Assembly: GCA_026027325.1 (NCBI GenBank)
Contig: JAMSLZ010000013.1
Location: forward strand, 640,501-704,500
Direction: 5' to 3'
From: Actinomucor elegans
Lineage: Eukaryota; Mucoromycota; Mucoromycetes; Mucorales; Mucoraceae
DNA: 64,000 nt
The translations under genes and the position numbers were made by a program. The notes beneath the pieces are model-generated. The model did not search any database. It worked only from the letters and a program-made list of their open reading frames with translations, and was not told the DNA's origin. Below are positions 35,619 through 48,269 of this stretch, piece by piece; within the stretch, counting starts at the first letter, position 1; each line of letters starts with the position of its first letter.

Positions 35619-36283
35619 TAGTTTAAATGGAATGTATGTATGATGTTCTGCATACATACATTAAAACAAGCAACTCATTTAACCATCTACCAATTACAGA
35701 GATTTGAATCACAGTAAATACAGCAGTTTATTTGTGACATATTCTATGTATACTAATCAAACGTAATATTAAATCAGAAATTTATTAATCATTAGATAGT
35801 CTACGTAAAAACGTATGTAATTGCTGTAGGTCATACATTCATAATATAATAGCAGCTCTTCATTCCAATAATAGTCATAGTAGATGTCGCATGTCATTTT
35901 AAACACATAGAAAAGCAAGATCAGGATGATTCCAGAAGAAAGGTTCCAAAGGTATCCCTCAGACACAAATTCTCAAAAATCAATATTATATGGGGCCCAG
36001 CGATAACGTTTATAAGAAACATTATACTATTACTGCAAAATGGGCCAAAGTTCAGACCAAAATTTGAAGTAGCAACCTCAGAGAACCTCAAAGAACCTTA
36101 AAGATCTATTTTATGAATCCCCATCATTCAAAAAAAAAAAAAAAAGAGAGCATAAAGTGGTGGTGGTGCGATATGTTAGCATGAGTTTTTCAGCAAGTTT
36201 CTTTGAATTAGTTCAAATACACTGATGTTATAGATGCAGTATAAAGGTTAATAGGGGCTGAATTAATAAATATGAAAGGCACT

Positions 36284-36406
36284 TCACTTAATCCTATTGT
36301 TGTCCTCAACTAAAGCTTGCATCTTCCTCTTCTGTAGATCCTGAAGCCGATCTTGGTCAAATGTTGCATCTAGCAAATAATCCTTGCTTAGAATTAGTCG
36401 ATATGT
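36284..36406 (-). pseudogene. Orphan terminal exon (coding-like, 40 codons)
   Basis: On the minus strand an acceptor ACAATAG is followed by an open frame TYRLILSKDYLLDATFDQDR and 20 further residues that end KMQALVEDNNRIK before TGA at 36284. The composition (charged, helical, coiled-coil-like) is typical of a real C-terminus. I found no good donor within 130 nt upstream and no partner exon up to VPS8. It may be the remnant of a deleted gene, or the end of a gene whose other exons I missed. Confidence 0.3.
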
Positions 36407-37260
36407 CTATTGTATATCCTTTATTTAACTGGCAAGTGATAAAAATAAGATGGTTTTCATAAATGAGGGGCAGTTTTATGGGGCAGTTTTATCAGATTGG
36501 TAGGAAAAAGCCCTAGGATCGAATAAGTTTGAGTTCCCCTACAGCCATGTTGCCCTTGCTTTAACGCAGACAAGAACAACCATATATTCAAAGTGAACTA
36601 ACATACTACTTGCGCTATCGTTTAGTCCAAGTTCTGCGTAATATAAAAGTTTAGATATGTAAAGATTACCATGCCACTTTACTCAGGGTCTAATTGTGCA
36701 TCGAATGGTTTAAAGATCATATATCACCACCTTCTTATCGATTTCATGCAGCTCTTTTATAGACTAACAGAAATAAGGAAACCGTGAAAAATATTCACGC
36801 CTTCAAGCATAGTAGTATAATAATGATAAGAAACAGATACTTATATTGAGTTACTAACAAGTGTTTATATGCTAAAGGCCAGTTCCGACTTTCCGACAGC
36901 CTTAAAATGCATAATCTGGTAGTATATACAAATGAAAGTATGATCGAGGCTTGCCCATAGAGGTGAACATAATCTGTTCATTCGTTTAAACAGAAGAAAA
37001 AATAATGCTCCAATGTGCTGATTAGCCATCGTGATGTGCCCGAACAAAACAAACAAGATGGCTCAATTACCTTCTGAGCTAATAAACCTTTAAACATCCG
37101 CTTGTTTTATTTGATACAAAAGCCGCGAGTTACACCTGAAGCACTGTGCTTCCTTCTCCCCCAACCCTTTCTCATTCTACCCATATCCAAACCTTTATTA
37201 AAATAACTACACCCTATATCCTACACCTTTTTGTTTGAACTTGACTATTCTGTTCATACT

Positions 37261-40200
37261 ATGAATACAGATAAAAAGAGACCGAATAACCTAGAACCTC
37301 CAGTTATGGAGCCAAGCAGTAGCACGTCCACCATGGCCAAGTTTCGTCGAGACTATGATAGTTTATTAAAAGAAGTGCTTGAAGAAAGTTCAGAAGACGA
37401 AGACGAGATATTAGGCAATATAGACATTGACCTTAATGCTGCTACTGCCGATTTACCTGAAGATTTAAGAGCTGCTTTAGAGGATCGTTCCCTTGCAGAT
37501 AAATACTTGGCTAATTTAAAGACTTTTATGAGTCATCGAAGATCTCAGTCTATGAATTCAGACTACTCCATGTAAGAACAAGTACATTTGTAGGAAATCT
37601 GCTTTCTCATCTCTTTTTTTTTTTTTTTGTTTTTTGTTTTTTGTTTTTTTTTGGTTTTGCTTTAGACCCAATACCCCTCTTCAGACGACTTTCTCGAACC
37701 AACCTTTACTATCACCAAAACCATTTGATCGTATACAACCCGATCCACTTTCTAAAGTGCTTGATGCTGTGCCTTATCACACACGTTTGATTAACGGTGT
37801 GCAACCACTCACTTTGCTAGAGCAAAAGTTTCATGCACTTCGAATCCCCGAATTGGATTTACCTGTAGTGTCAGATACCATAATTCAGACGCGTCTAGAC
37901 GGGCTTTATAAAATAAGAGATGATTTGTATATTCACTTGAATGGTGGTCCTTTGGTTATGAATCAAAACAACATTGGAGAAAAAAAGAAGCAAAAAGTGT
38001 TGAACTTGTTGGATGATATCAATAAGGAGACCGGTCTTTATGAAGAGTTTGTAAAGAAAGGTATAATTAACAGGTAGATTAAAAAAAAACATACATACTA
38101 AATCCGATCATGTAGCAAACTATCTAAGTCTAGAAAGTATATTAAATGAATCATCGGACGAAGAAGAAGAAACAGAAGAGGACTATTCTTTCGATACAGA
38201 TTCTGGGCTACTCCATTTTGTAGGCATTCTATGCTTCATATAGTAGAAAAAAAAACTAACTATTTAATGTAGGATTCTTCTTCTGATCTATCAAAGACTT
38301 TATCTTCAACCTCACCTCAACGAATCAACTCTCAACTATCTTTAGCTTCTCCAGTGAGCGGCCAATCCTTACGACAACGACTTGAATCCTCTGTAGATGA
38401 TACTGATTCGCGCCAATCCTCAACTGAATTTAATGGATCATTGTTTATGGAGGATAAAAAAGATAACATAGAGCCTTGGGAGGCATTTAAATGGACTCCA
38501 CTTGTAAAGATATCAGATCAACTTTACTCGGATGATATTAGAAAAGAAAGTGGATTAATTTCTGTCATGGTAGTTAGTGGCGTTATTGCTATTGGCACCA
38601 CACGTAGTCTGGTCTTTGTTTATGATTATTCTCAAAATTTGAAGTGTATTCTCGGTGATAGTACACGAGGTAAACCTAGCCAACTTTTTGTATATCGATT
38701 ACTTACCATATCACCATGCAGCAATTGAGCTGGGCTCAGTGACCTCGTTAGCAGTGTCCGCAGATCATACAACTATCGCATGCGGTCATTCTCAAGGCTA
38801 TATTGTTGTTTGGGATATTAGAAAACCAGCTCACCCTATCCGTACTATCAACCCTATTTCAGCTAGTACACTCACTGGTGCATTGTCAATGCCTCAACAG
38901 CAAGCACCGCGTAAAGAAGGGCACGTCAAAGGCACCTCTATTTTACATATTGGATTTGTAGGCGTCAAAAAATCAGATATAGTTTCGGGTGATGATCAAG
39001 GCATGGCCTTTTATCACGCGCTCTACAAGGTCCTCATGGTCAATGCAGTTGACACAACACGTATCTTGGGTCCATACCAAAACTTATCGCTGACTCCAGA
39101 AATTCAACGAGCTCAAACTGTAGCTGCTAATGCTCGATTAAGACTTCAATCATCTTCTGTTCTGCCGAAGCCAAGAAGACCTAGCACAGTCTTTGCCATG
39201 CAGCCTTTGCCGCTAGGTCAAATACCGCATCCGGCTGAAAATTTTGGACTTGTTGCCTTGTTAACGCCTTACAAAGTAAGTTTCTTTTTCATCAACGTAT
39301 CTTTTATCGACATATATTCATCAGATACTAGATGGTTGTTGTTGGCTTAAAGCCTACACCTCAAACACTATACAAGTTCTTGAAGCCCAAAGTAACTGCA
39401 TCCCATCTGGACAACAAAATGGATACAGATGATAGATCAAAGGCCAATATTGAACCTTTATCAGGCTGTTTGGCCTGGTTACCTGTCATTAAAGTAAATC
39501 ATAGTAAAGAAGTAGCTAAAGGTAATAAATGTACTGTAGTTATGATTCTCAGTTCTAATCTTTTATTAGCCAAAGATCAAACACCACCCTCTGATCCTAT
39601 GCTTGCTTTTGCTTGGGGAAATCATTTATTCATCCTTCGTGTAAGCGTAAATCATGACAATAAACCCTTAGCAGCGAATGGAAGAATACAACGCGTACCA
39701 ACGCCTCCTAAATCCAATAAGAAAGGTACAAATCTAGAGTTTGTCAAGGTGGGCGAATGGAAATGTAAGGAAGCCATTGTAAGCATTCAATGGATCAATA
39801 AACAGGTAAGGCTAGTACTATTTGATATGAAAAGAAATCCATCATAACATGTTATATCTTGTCAGATCCTTGTTCTATTCACATCCAATGAGGAAATGAT
39901 CCTCTTTGATCCAAAGAATATGGTAGAAACGCAAAAGACAAGTATAGCAAGTAAGCAAATTGTTTATCACGACTGGTTCAATACGCCTCTCAAAGATTTG
40001 GTGGTCGACGCTGCCAATCTCACTGTGGATTCACCTGAAAATGCCACTATACTTAAATCAGTGGAAATGGCCTACTTTGGATCTATTAAAGGCTACAAAG
40101 GAAAACTGTTTATGCTGGGTATGAACCAAATCTACGTCGGTACACTGCTTTCCTGGGCAGAACGTATCTTGGCTCTCGTCCAAGCAGGTGATTTTTTGGA

Positions 40201-43200
40201 AAGTATCTATCTTGCCACGTCATTTTACAATGGTATTCGTATCCAGACAGTCATGGGTTTACCCGAAGATGAAAAGGCACGCAAGGCGATGGTTGGCGAA
40301 CAATTGATGGATCTATTGGTAGCATCATTGAACTATGCGTTTTCTTCTAAGCGCACTTATGAGAATATGACAGATGATGTAGCCGGTGGTGAAACAGTGC
40401 TATTTCGCAATCTGGCTCAAGGCTGTATTGAAGCTTGTCTCAGCATGAATAATACCGAGTTTTTGTTTGATACTGTGTATGAGCGATTTGCAGAGCATAA
40501 TGTCAAAGGCTTGTTCCTCGAAGTACTGGAACCTTGCATTGTTGCAGATCGTGTACCAGACGTGCCTCCTTCGATCATGAAGAACCTAGTCGATCATTAC
40601 AGTAAGAAGCGTCTGTTGGACGAGTTGGAACAAGTAATTTGGCATGTTAATCCTCGGTGTTTGGATATTGATCAAATTGTCAGCATGTGTCATTGTGAAG
40701 GCATGTATGAAGCCATGATGTATGTATGGAATAAGAGTATGCACGATTATGTCAGTCCTGTGGTAGAGATGCTTAAAGTCATACGGATGGTATTGCGTGA
40801 TGATAACGAACATACTCGTCAGAACGCAGAAAAGCTATTTGATTACCTCAAATTGATCTTGACAGGCAAGTCTTTCCCTGAAGGCTCGGCCTTGTTGGCC
40901 TCGGATGAAGCCAGTGATGCAAGAAGTGCAGTGTATTCCTTTGTATTCTCAGGTCGCTGTGTTGTATGGCCTCCAGTAGGTGGTAAATTGGTTTTAACAG
41001 CAGATGACGATGAAGGTGTATCAGAACCCACTTATCCTTATCTGAGATTATTGCTTCGTTTCAACACCAAAAAGTTTTTAGAGGCAATGGAAGTAGCTTT
41101 TGAAGATCCTTGGTTGAACGGTGGCGAAGATATTCTCAGCTCCAAATTCGAAGATGAAGTACCCGGCAAAGTGATCTCTAGACAAATCATTGTGAATACG
41201 CTGTTGGATGTGATGGGAGGTGGTTTAACTGGCAACGGATTGCCTTTACCTCCACCTCGCCCCAAGCAATCTTTCTCTGCGTCTACTGTACAGTCTTTTA
41301 GCACAAACCGTGGCGGTCCGCCTAACCATTTGCATATCCAAGTACCTTCCTCCTCCTCTGGCCTCTTTGGCGACCACCATATGCCTTCCACCTACGACTA
41401 TGTATCAAATGAAAATATTATCTTGCTTTATATATTTATCGCTTCCAACTTACACATGTACACCACGTTTATCCTACTTCCTCCCAAAACTTTGCACAAA
41501 GTCTTGGTTCGACTGGCCGAGGACCATGATCCTGATACCCGAATTGAACGCGAAAGAGCCGTACAAAATCTCTTGACCGTCTACACGCCTACTAACCAGG
41601 AGCAAATCGTAGCACTCTATGAAGACGCTGGTTTCTGGAAAGTATTGGAAGACGTATATCGTCGCGATAAGAAATACGGTAAATTGGTTGAGGCCTATCT
41701 AAAAGACGATGAACGCCGTGATATGGTATTTGGTTGTGTTCAATCCTTGTTGACTTCTGACCTGAATGAACGACAACGAGAAGAAGTCAAGCGCGTGTTT
41801 ATGATTCGTATTTCACAATTTGTTGAAATTGATGGACAAAAGGCAGCACAAATCGTGGAGCAGTTTATGCAGGGTGACCATGCCGATGCTATCCGTCGAT
41901 TAGAAGAAGATCAAGAATTTGATGATGATGAACACCATGTAACTGCAGATAAGCGTTTGTTCTCTTATTTGAGAGGATTACTGGAGCCTTATGATGGCGA
42001 GGAAGAAGAGGAAGACGCAAGAGGCGAGAATGAAGTACATCAAGGACTAATCAAGGAAACGCATATACCTCATGTGGATGGTGCCATCCAAGAACGCTAT
42101 ATTGAACTCATGTGTCGATTTGATCCTTCTGGCGTCTTCAACTACTTCAATACCAAGCTAAATGATGCTATCTCTTTGGACAAAGTACGCAAGAGCTGTG
42201 AGCAATATGGCGTTATTGATGCTGTTGTTTGGATCATGGAAAAGAATGGCGATACACAAGGTGCGTTGGACAAGATGCTGGAAGTAGCCAAAGATAAGAA
42301 TGGCACGATCCTTCATATTCTCAAAGAGCACCAAGCCACTGCCTCTAATTGGACATTTGAAGAACAAAGCACGATCAATAGTTGTTTAATTGGTTTGAAC
42401 GGCGTCCTTCGAGTAGGCACTCGATTATGTGAAAGTAGCAGCAGATCAACAGCAGTAAACAATCACTATCAAACATCTGAAGATGAAGACAATCTGCCTG
42501 AGCTAAGTCAAGATAGCTCTATCGGTGACGCTTCTTCAGGCAATATTGAAGAGGAATTTATTGTTCACAATGAGCAAGTAGAGACGCTATGGTTTAGACT
42601 CTTGGATGCTTATGTTGAAAGCTCCATTGAGATCCATAATGCGCTAGATCATGAGAAGAGCAAAGAAGACGTACCATCTGATATTCGACTGGGTATTACT
42701 GCAGCTTACAAATCATTTGTCCAGTCCATCTGGGCTTCATTGGTGATATCCACTTCATCTCAGGTATCTTTGCCTAGATTGATGACACGGTTGATCAATT
42801 CACAGGCTCGAGGAGAGACCACGTTTGCAGACTTTAGGGGCATCTTTTTGAATATGTTGGATACCTACAAGTACGAAGGAAAGCTGCTAGAAATAACCAA
42901 TCAACTGTTTGAACGTGATTTGTTTGGTAGCTTGGAAGATATGGTGACAAAGCGAAGTAAAGGATGGAGACCTAGTCGTGCCATATGCGAGATTTGCGGT
43001 AGCAATATCTTTGATCTCACTCTACTTCAGCCTGCTTTAGCCTGGGGCTTTCATGATGACAATGATGAACATAATGAAGCTGAACAGCAGGAAGATAGTC
43101 CGCAAAAGAAATATGTTCTCTTCAACTGCAGCCATGCTTTCCATACTGAATGCTTAGAACGACAGTTAGGTACGGATCAAGAATGTATTGTTTGTCAGCA

Positions 43201-43306
43201 TGGAAATCCACAAGCAAAGCCCGTGCTTCCGCCTGTCACCACTAGAGCAAGTAGTGATGAACCTAGCGCTAAGAGCCTTAAAGGTAAAGAAAAAGCAACC
43301 TCTTGA
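37261..43306 (+). CDS. VPS8: VPS8, CORVET-specific tethering subunit
   Basis: Seven exons (37261-37571, 37666-38060, 38116-38219, 38273-38669, 38722-39275, 39332-39805, 39866-43306) encode 1891 residues. CORVET tethers early endosomes with Rab5/Vps21. The N-terminal 330 residues are acidic and disordered. A WD40-type beta-propeller follows (about 360-800), with SLVFVYDYSQ, ACGHSQGYIVVWDI, SGDDQGMAFYH and LLTPYKMVVVG. A long helical solenoid follows with the conserved IILLYIFIASNLHMYTTFIL (near 1265). The C-terminus (about 1782-1852) is a RING-type finger, CEICG then FNCSHAFHTECLERQ and CIVCQ. The last exon is one uninterrupted 3.4 kb frame; intron 1 (94 nt) is the longest in the window and has a T/G-rich tract. 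Exon 2 must end at 38060 (G|GTATAA), because the next GT donor leads to a stop. Confidence 0.94.
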
Positions 43307-44004
43307 ATATAATACGTACAAAATTTATTCTATATAACCCTTTCCAAAAAAAAAAAAAATAAGATCCCACTACATAACATTAGCTATCTATTATCATAAT
43401 AATAACACTGTATACTATATCCACTTTCATCATTGATTGTCTTGTTTTGAGTGTAACTTTACACAAGTCATTGTACGAATAGCTGAGTTTTGGCTTGTTA
43501 AAAAAGAATCTTTACTTTAATGGCGGTTGCATGGGGCAAAACCCCATTCAAAATTTTGGAAGAGTATCATATCCTCTCTGTCAGACTTCAGATACCCATC
43601 TGATAATCAAATTTATGTTCAAATCCTATTGCATCCACCACATAATGATCTTCTGGCGTAAATAGCCTAGTTTTATTCGTCTTAAATACGTCTTTTCCCC
43701 GTTCTATCTCCTACAAATCTAGCATGCATAGAATAGATGTCAGCTATAAGTTTACAAGCAAATATGGACTATTCATCAAACCATGAACCTTCCTTGCCAT
43801 GTGAGCTTTGTCAAGATATACCAACCAAAGTTAGAAACCCACCGTGTCAGCACTCGGTATCCAAATTGGGAATTTTCAACCTTAGTCAATTCAACCGAGA
43901 TAAATGCAGTGATTTAGATTGGCTAATAAATATACCTACCGAAAGCTAAAAGGTCCTGGTATTATTTTCCTTTTTATTTTCTTTCTTCTTCAAAAGAAAC
44001 TATC
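43307..44004. other. Intergenic between VPS8 and the acyl-CoA oxidase gene
   Basis: This is the presumed promoter of the oxidase. A 71-codon ATG ORF at 43737-43949 contains CELCQDI and PPCQHS but ends 55 bp before the oxidase ATG and is not convincing. The stretch 43517-43645 is GC-richer than its surroundings and has an inverted repeat (GGGGCAAAACCCC). A T-loop-like GTTCAAATC at 43617 is not part of a foldable tRNA. Confidence 0.55.
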
Positions 44005-46569
44005 ATGTCAGCCGCACAAAAGAGAGTACAGGCTATCAAACAGCAACTTACACCTGAGCAAGAATATGCTAACGCTGTCGAGTAAATATTTTTTTTTTTA
44101 TTCATATAGAAGCTGCTTTATATTAATACATGTATAGTCCTGTCGCTAGTATGAATGAAGAAAGAGCAAAGGCTTCGTTTGATATCCGCACCATGACACT
44201 TATCATGGACGGCGGCGAAAAAATTACTGCTGTAAGTGCCACTATACCACCCATCAATATGCAAATACTCATGGCATGACTCTGCTATATTAGTTGAAAG
44301 AAAAAATCATGCAAGAGTTAGAAAGAGATCCTCTTTTCAAGATGGATGATATTCATGACATTTCAAAGTCGGAGCTTCGCGAACGTACCATGGAAAAGGT
44401 AAAAAAAAAAAAACTAAATATCGTTATAAATTGTAATAATACTCATGATTATTCTAGTTCCGTAGTATGCTTCACCACCTTCAAAATGAATCGGTCGAAA
44501 CCTTCAAAAAGCGCATGGAGATTGTGAGTTTGATTGATCCTGGTTTCTGGACAAGATTTGGCGTCCACTGTAAATATACATTTAAAAAGTAGCTCTATGT
44601 TCTTTAACTTAACGCATGCTTTTTAGATGGCTTATTTGTTGGTGCTTTACAAAGTAACGCTACACCAGGTCAATTAGGATATTGGTTTGAAAAGGGCGCA
44701 CTTTCGCTTACAGGATTCATTGGTTGTTTCGCCATGACAGAATTAGGTCATGGCTCCAACGTTCCTGGATTAGAAACAACAGCTACTTTTGACGAAGCTT
44801 CTGATCAGTTCATTATTCATACGCCTACACTTACTGCTACTAAATGGTGGATTGGTGGTGCTGCTCACTCTGCTACACATGCTGCCGTATTTGCTCAATT
44901 GATTGTCAAGGGTAAGCGTTATGGTACCAAATGCTTTGTCGTTCCTCTAAGAGACCCCAAGACATATAACACTTTGCCCGGTATCAATATTGGTGATATC
45001 GGTAAAAAGATGGTAAATGCAGCAAAAAGATTAATTATATAAGTGGTTTCAATTGTCTAATACCGATTTGTAGGGTAGAGATGGTATCGATAATGGTTGG
45101 ATTCAATTTACAAATGTCAGTATCCCTCGTGGATACATGCTCCAAAAGCACACTAAAGTGTCCAGAACTGGTGAAGTACAAGAACCCAAGCTTCAGCAGT
45201 TGGTAAGCGCATAATTACAAGAGAGTAAGGCATATGTATTTAACAACCGCTTATGATAATAGACTTATGGTGCTCTTTTACAAGGCCGTGTTACTATGGT
45301 CGCTGACAGCGGTCACTTTTCCAAAAAGGCGCTCTCTATTGCTATTCGGTATGCTGCTGTCCGTCGCCAATTTGCCAGCTCTGGTGCCAATGGCATTGAA
45401 ACCAAGCTGTTGGACTATCCTATCCATCAACGTCGTCTTATGCCTCTTTTGGCCCAAACCTTTGCTATGCTCTTCACTGGCACTGAAATGACTGAAATGT
45501 ATAATATCATGATGGCCCGTCTCGAAGGTGCTAAGGAAGGCGATGCAGATTTAGAAGAGGTTATTGAAATGCTGAAAGAAACCCATTCAACCAGTGCTGG
45601 TTTGAAGGCTTTCTGTACCTGGAACTGTTTGAGCACTATCGAAGCCTGTCGACAAGCATGTGGCGGTCATGGCTATTCTGCTTACACAGGTTTGGCTCAG
45701 ATGTATCAGGATTTCGCTGTACAATGTACCTGGGAAGGCGATAATACCATCTTAACATTGCAGCTAGGTCGCTACTTGATTAGTAGTTACCGTGATGCTT
45801 TAGGTGGCAAGAAGCTGAGTCCTGGTGTTGGTTATTTGAACAACTTGAATGGTTTGATTGGCAAGCGCTGTCAGATCAAGAGCAATGAAGAACTATTGAA
45901 CCCTGAAATTATTATCGAAGGATGGCAAGTTGTTTGCGCCAATGTAGTTAGAAATGCTGGCATTGAGTTTGAAGCATGTCTGAATAAGGGCATGGATGTT
46001 GATGACGCTTATGAAGAATGCTGTAAGTACTTTGATAAAAAATACGAGCAGTGCGTTTCTAATTTACTAACTCGCTTTTATCTGCAGCACAATCTCGTCT
46101 CTATGCAGCTAAACTCCATTCCTTCAGCTACTTGTTTAATCGTTTTGCCGATGGTGTTTCCAAAATTAGAGGCCATGAATATGATATCCTCATCAAAGTC
46201 TGTCTCTTGTACGGTCTCTATTCCATTGAAGAAAACGCCGGCGCTTTCTTACAATACCAATATTTTACTCCTGCACAAATTGAATTTGTTCGTAGCAGTG
46301 TCAATGTTCTGTGTAAAGAAGTTCGTGACCAAGCTATTCCTTTAGTTGATTCATTCAACTTGAGTGACTATATCATTAACAGTCCTTTGGGACGCAAGGA
46401 TGGTAATGTTTATGTACATTACTTTGATCAAGTGAAGCGATCAAACCCTCAAGGAGAACATCCTTACTTTGACCGCCTTATCAAGCCTTTAATTGAACGT
46501 GAAGTTGAAGGAGGCGATTACGAAGATGAGCAAGCTGGTTTAGAGTCTGAAGATGAGGATGACGAGTAA
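44005..46569 (+). CDS. Acyl-CoA oxidase (peroxisomal beta-oxidation)
   Basis: Eight exons (44005-44081, 44138-44231, 44294-44398, 44458-44569, 44627-45012, 45074-45202, 45263-46022, 46088-46569) encode 714 residues. The FAD enzyme performs the first step of peroxisomal beta-oxidation, producing trans-2-enoyl-CoA and H2O2. Seen here: the N-terminal helical domain; [18 protein letters not shown] and [20 protein letters not shown], the flavin and substrate segment; [20 protein letters not shown] with RYAAVRRQF; and [13 protein letters not shown], then [13 protein letters not shown], whose Glu is the family's catalytic base. The C-terminal oxidase domain is intact. The tail is highly acidic (ESEDEDDE) with no PTS1 tripeptide; some fungal oxidases enter peroxisomes by internal signals, so location is inferred. 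Confidence 0.95.
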
Positions 46570-47796
46570 ATTATAGATATTTGTAATGAATAATAAATAT
46601 AAACTGTACAGAACTACACAATTATTTACTTTCAGCCTGTTATTTGGCCTGAATATCAATTTACATAATACGCTCATGAAGCTTGTAAACGAACAGATTA
46701 GTGATGAAAGGCAAACGGAATGTATTAAGCACTGATAAACATTTTAGTAAGGTATATAGGCGAAAAAAAAATTAGGGTCACCCTGAAGAATTAGTAATAT
46801 TATAAAGTAGGCTGTAGCTCATCAGCCCATTTGATAACTGTTATAAATGTTCCTTCATTAGCTTTTATACGGCAGTGAAAAGTTATACACCTTTAAAATT
46901 GTAAGAAATCAGGTTGAGTATAATACATGCTTTTCAATAATGCAGTTGAAAAATGATGCAAGGTATCTTGTTGTTATATATTATTTACTACTCTCAATTT
47001 CCATTGGCTGTTGGAGATTTACCACAATTATGCCGCAAGATCAAAAAATAAAATAAAAATAGGGTGATGCTATTTGGCCCGCAAAATCTGATTCTGGATA
47101 TTTCAACTAAAAATGCTGTCTATTATATTGATGCAAGAAATATACTCCAGGATTAAGTAATTTTGAGTTCTTATCTATAAGTCTAAATAATAACCATGAT
47201 GGGTTTCAGTGAAGATCGTCAACCTGTTTATCTTTCTGACATTTGAATTCAATAGGATTCAACCTTTTATTTCTTCCTTACTAAACGTTTATTTACCCCT
47301 ATCAATTTTCTAGATAAACTTTTTTGTTGCCTTTTTACGTCAAATTACTGAGTTACATCTTTTTATACCTCAAACCGAATGACTTGGCCATAAAAAAGTT
47401 GAATACATATAACGTATCTTAACGAGGTTTGTATAGTTATAGAAGGTGTCCAAGTGGTGTAAGTACGATATTAACTTATTTTTGATTAAAAGCAACTTTT
47501 TTAAGGGGAATTAAGAAGCACAGCCGTAACTCGAGTATTGCGAATACAATAAAATGTATAATAAATATGCATTTACTTTATGGTATAGAAAGCCGATGCC
47601 AAGAGTTGGCTAAAAAAAAATTCCCCTGGGTTTTTTTCAAAGATTAAAGCAACTTCTATTTAATATCATAATTTACGGCTGCTATATGTTCTGAATAAAT
47701 TATTACATCTACTAGAGCCATTATTTAGCTAGTATAAATAAAGTTTATGATATTTTTAGTAAGCGCTGTAATTTACCAGCGTTTCATTTAAAGTGA

Positions 47797-47852
47797 GTCT
47801 ATTGATCGATCTCACAGGGGATCCTAACTTAATGTCGCATCTAATGACTTGT
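47797..47852 (+). repeat. Dispersed repeat, copy 5
   Basis: GTCTATTGATCGATCTCACA is followed by TTAATGTCGCATCTAATGAC. The CATGCTC end is missing. It is in tandem with copy 6. Confidence 0.6.
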
Positions 47853-47961
47853 AATTATATAGATTGAGCTACTTCATTTACTAAAACCTTTATAAAACTA
47901 GGATACTGCAATTATTATGGGCAACAACGACTGGTATTGTATTTGTATGCATTTCATGTTC

Positions 47962-48034
47962 AATTAGATCTAATAGATCTCTCAGGTGATCACGGTTTGC
48001 TGTCCCATCTGATTAGTTCTCCATGTTTAGAATA
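47962..48034 (+). repeat. Dispersed repeat, copy 6
   Basis: AATTAGATCTAATAGATCTC, CGGTTTGCTGTCCCATCTGA and CTCCATGTTTAGAATACA give a near full-length copy. Confidence 0.6.
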
Positions 48035-48269
48035 CATTGTTAAAAAAAGTTTATGAAAGAATAGATCTTGCGTATGAATTTGTTTTGTTTTCATTTTTGG
48101 AGATCACTTTGCCGAATAGAACTCTTTAAAACTTACTCAGCCAAAAGTTTATATTAATCCCATCGATTTATGATTTCCTAAACAAAAGACAAAGAACAAA
48201 GGACAAGTTTGGTGAATCATAGCATGGTTTGATTCTTGAAAGCGTATTTATTATCAGCCATTAGCAAAA

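Larger units (their letters stand above)
35316..37260. other. Intergenic between VPS53 and VPS8, 1.9 kb
   Basis: It contains a repeat copy (35569-35618, minus) and an orphan minus-strand exon-like stretch at 36284-36406. A run of A near 36128-36141 is followed by GA repeats. No complete gene is seen. Confidence 0.6.
46570..48269. other. Intergenic with two tandem dispersed repeats, 1.7 kb
   Basis: AT-rich DNA between the convergent oxidase and Ase1 genes. Two repeat copies in the same orientation start about 165 bp apart (47797-47852 and 47962-48034). No gene-like frame is seen. Confidence 0.7.

Noticed and set aside
41400..41510. Possible unspliced intron inside the last VPS8 exon
   Set aside because: The stretch encodes NENIILLYIFIASNLHMYTT, a segment conserved in VPS8, and has no suitable AG acceptor.
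43502..43640. Possible tRNA or tRNA-derived element (GTTCAAATC T-loop, CTTCAGA loop, CCA nearby)
   Set aside because: The T-stem has two mismatches, no matching acceptor strand was found upstream, and the A-box is poor.
43737..43949. 71-codon ORF with CELC and PCQH just before the acyl-CoA oxidase gene
   Set aside because: It lies in the presumed promoter, 55 bp from the oxidase ATG, and the cysteine spacing matches no zinc motif. Kept only as a remark.
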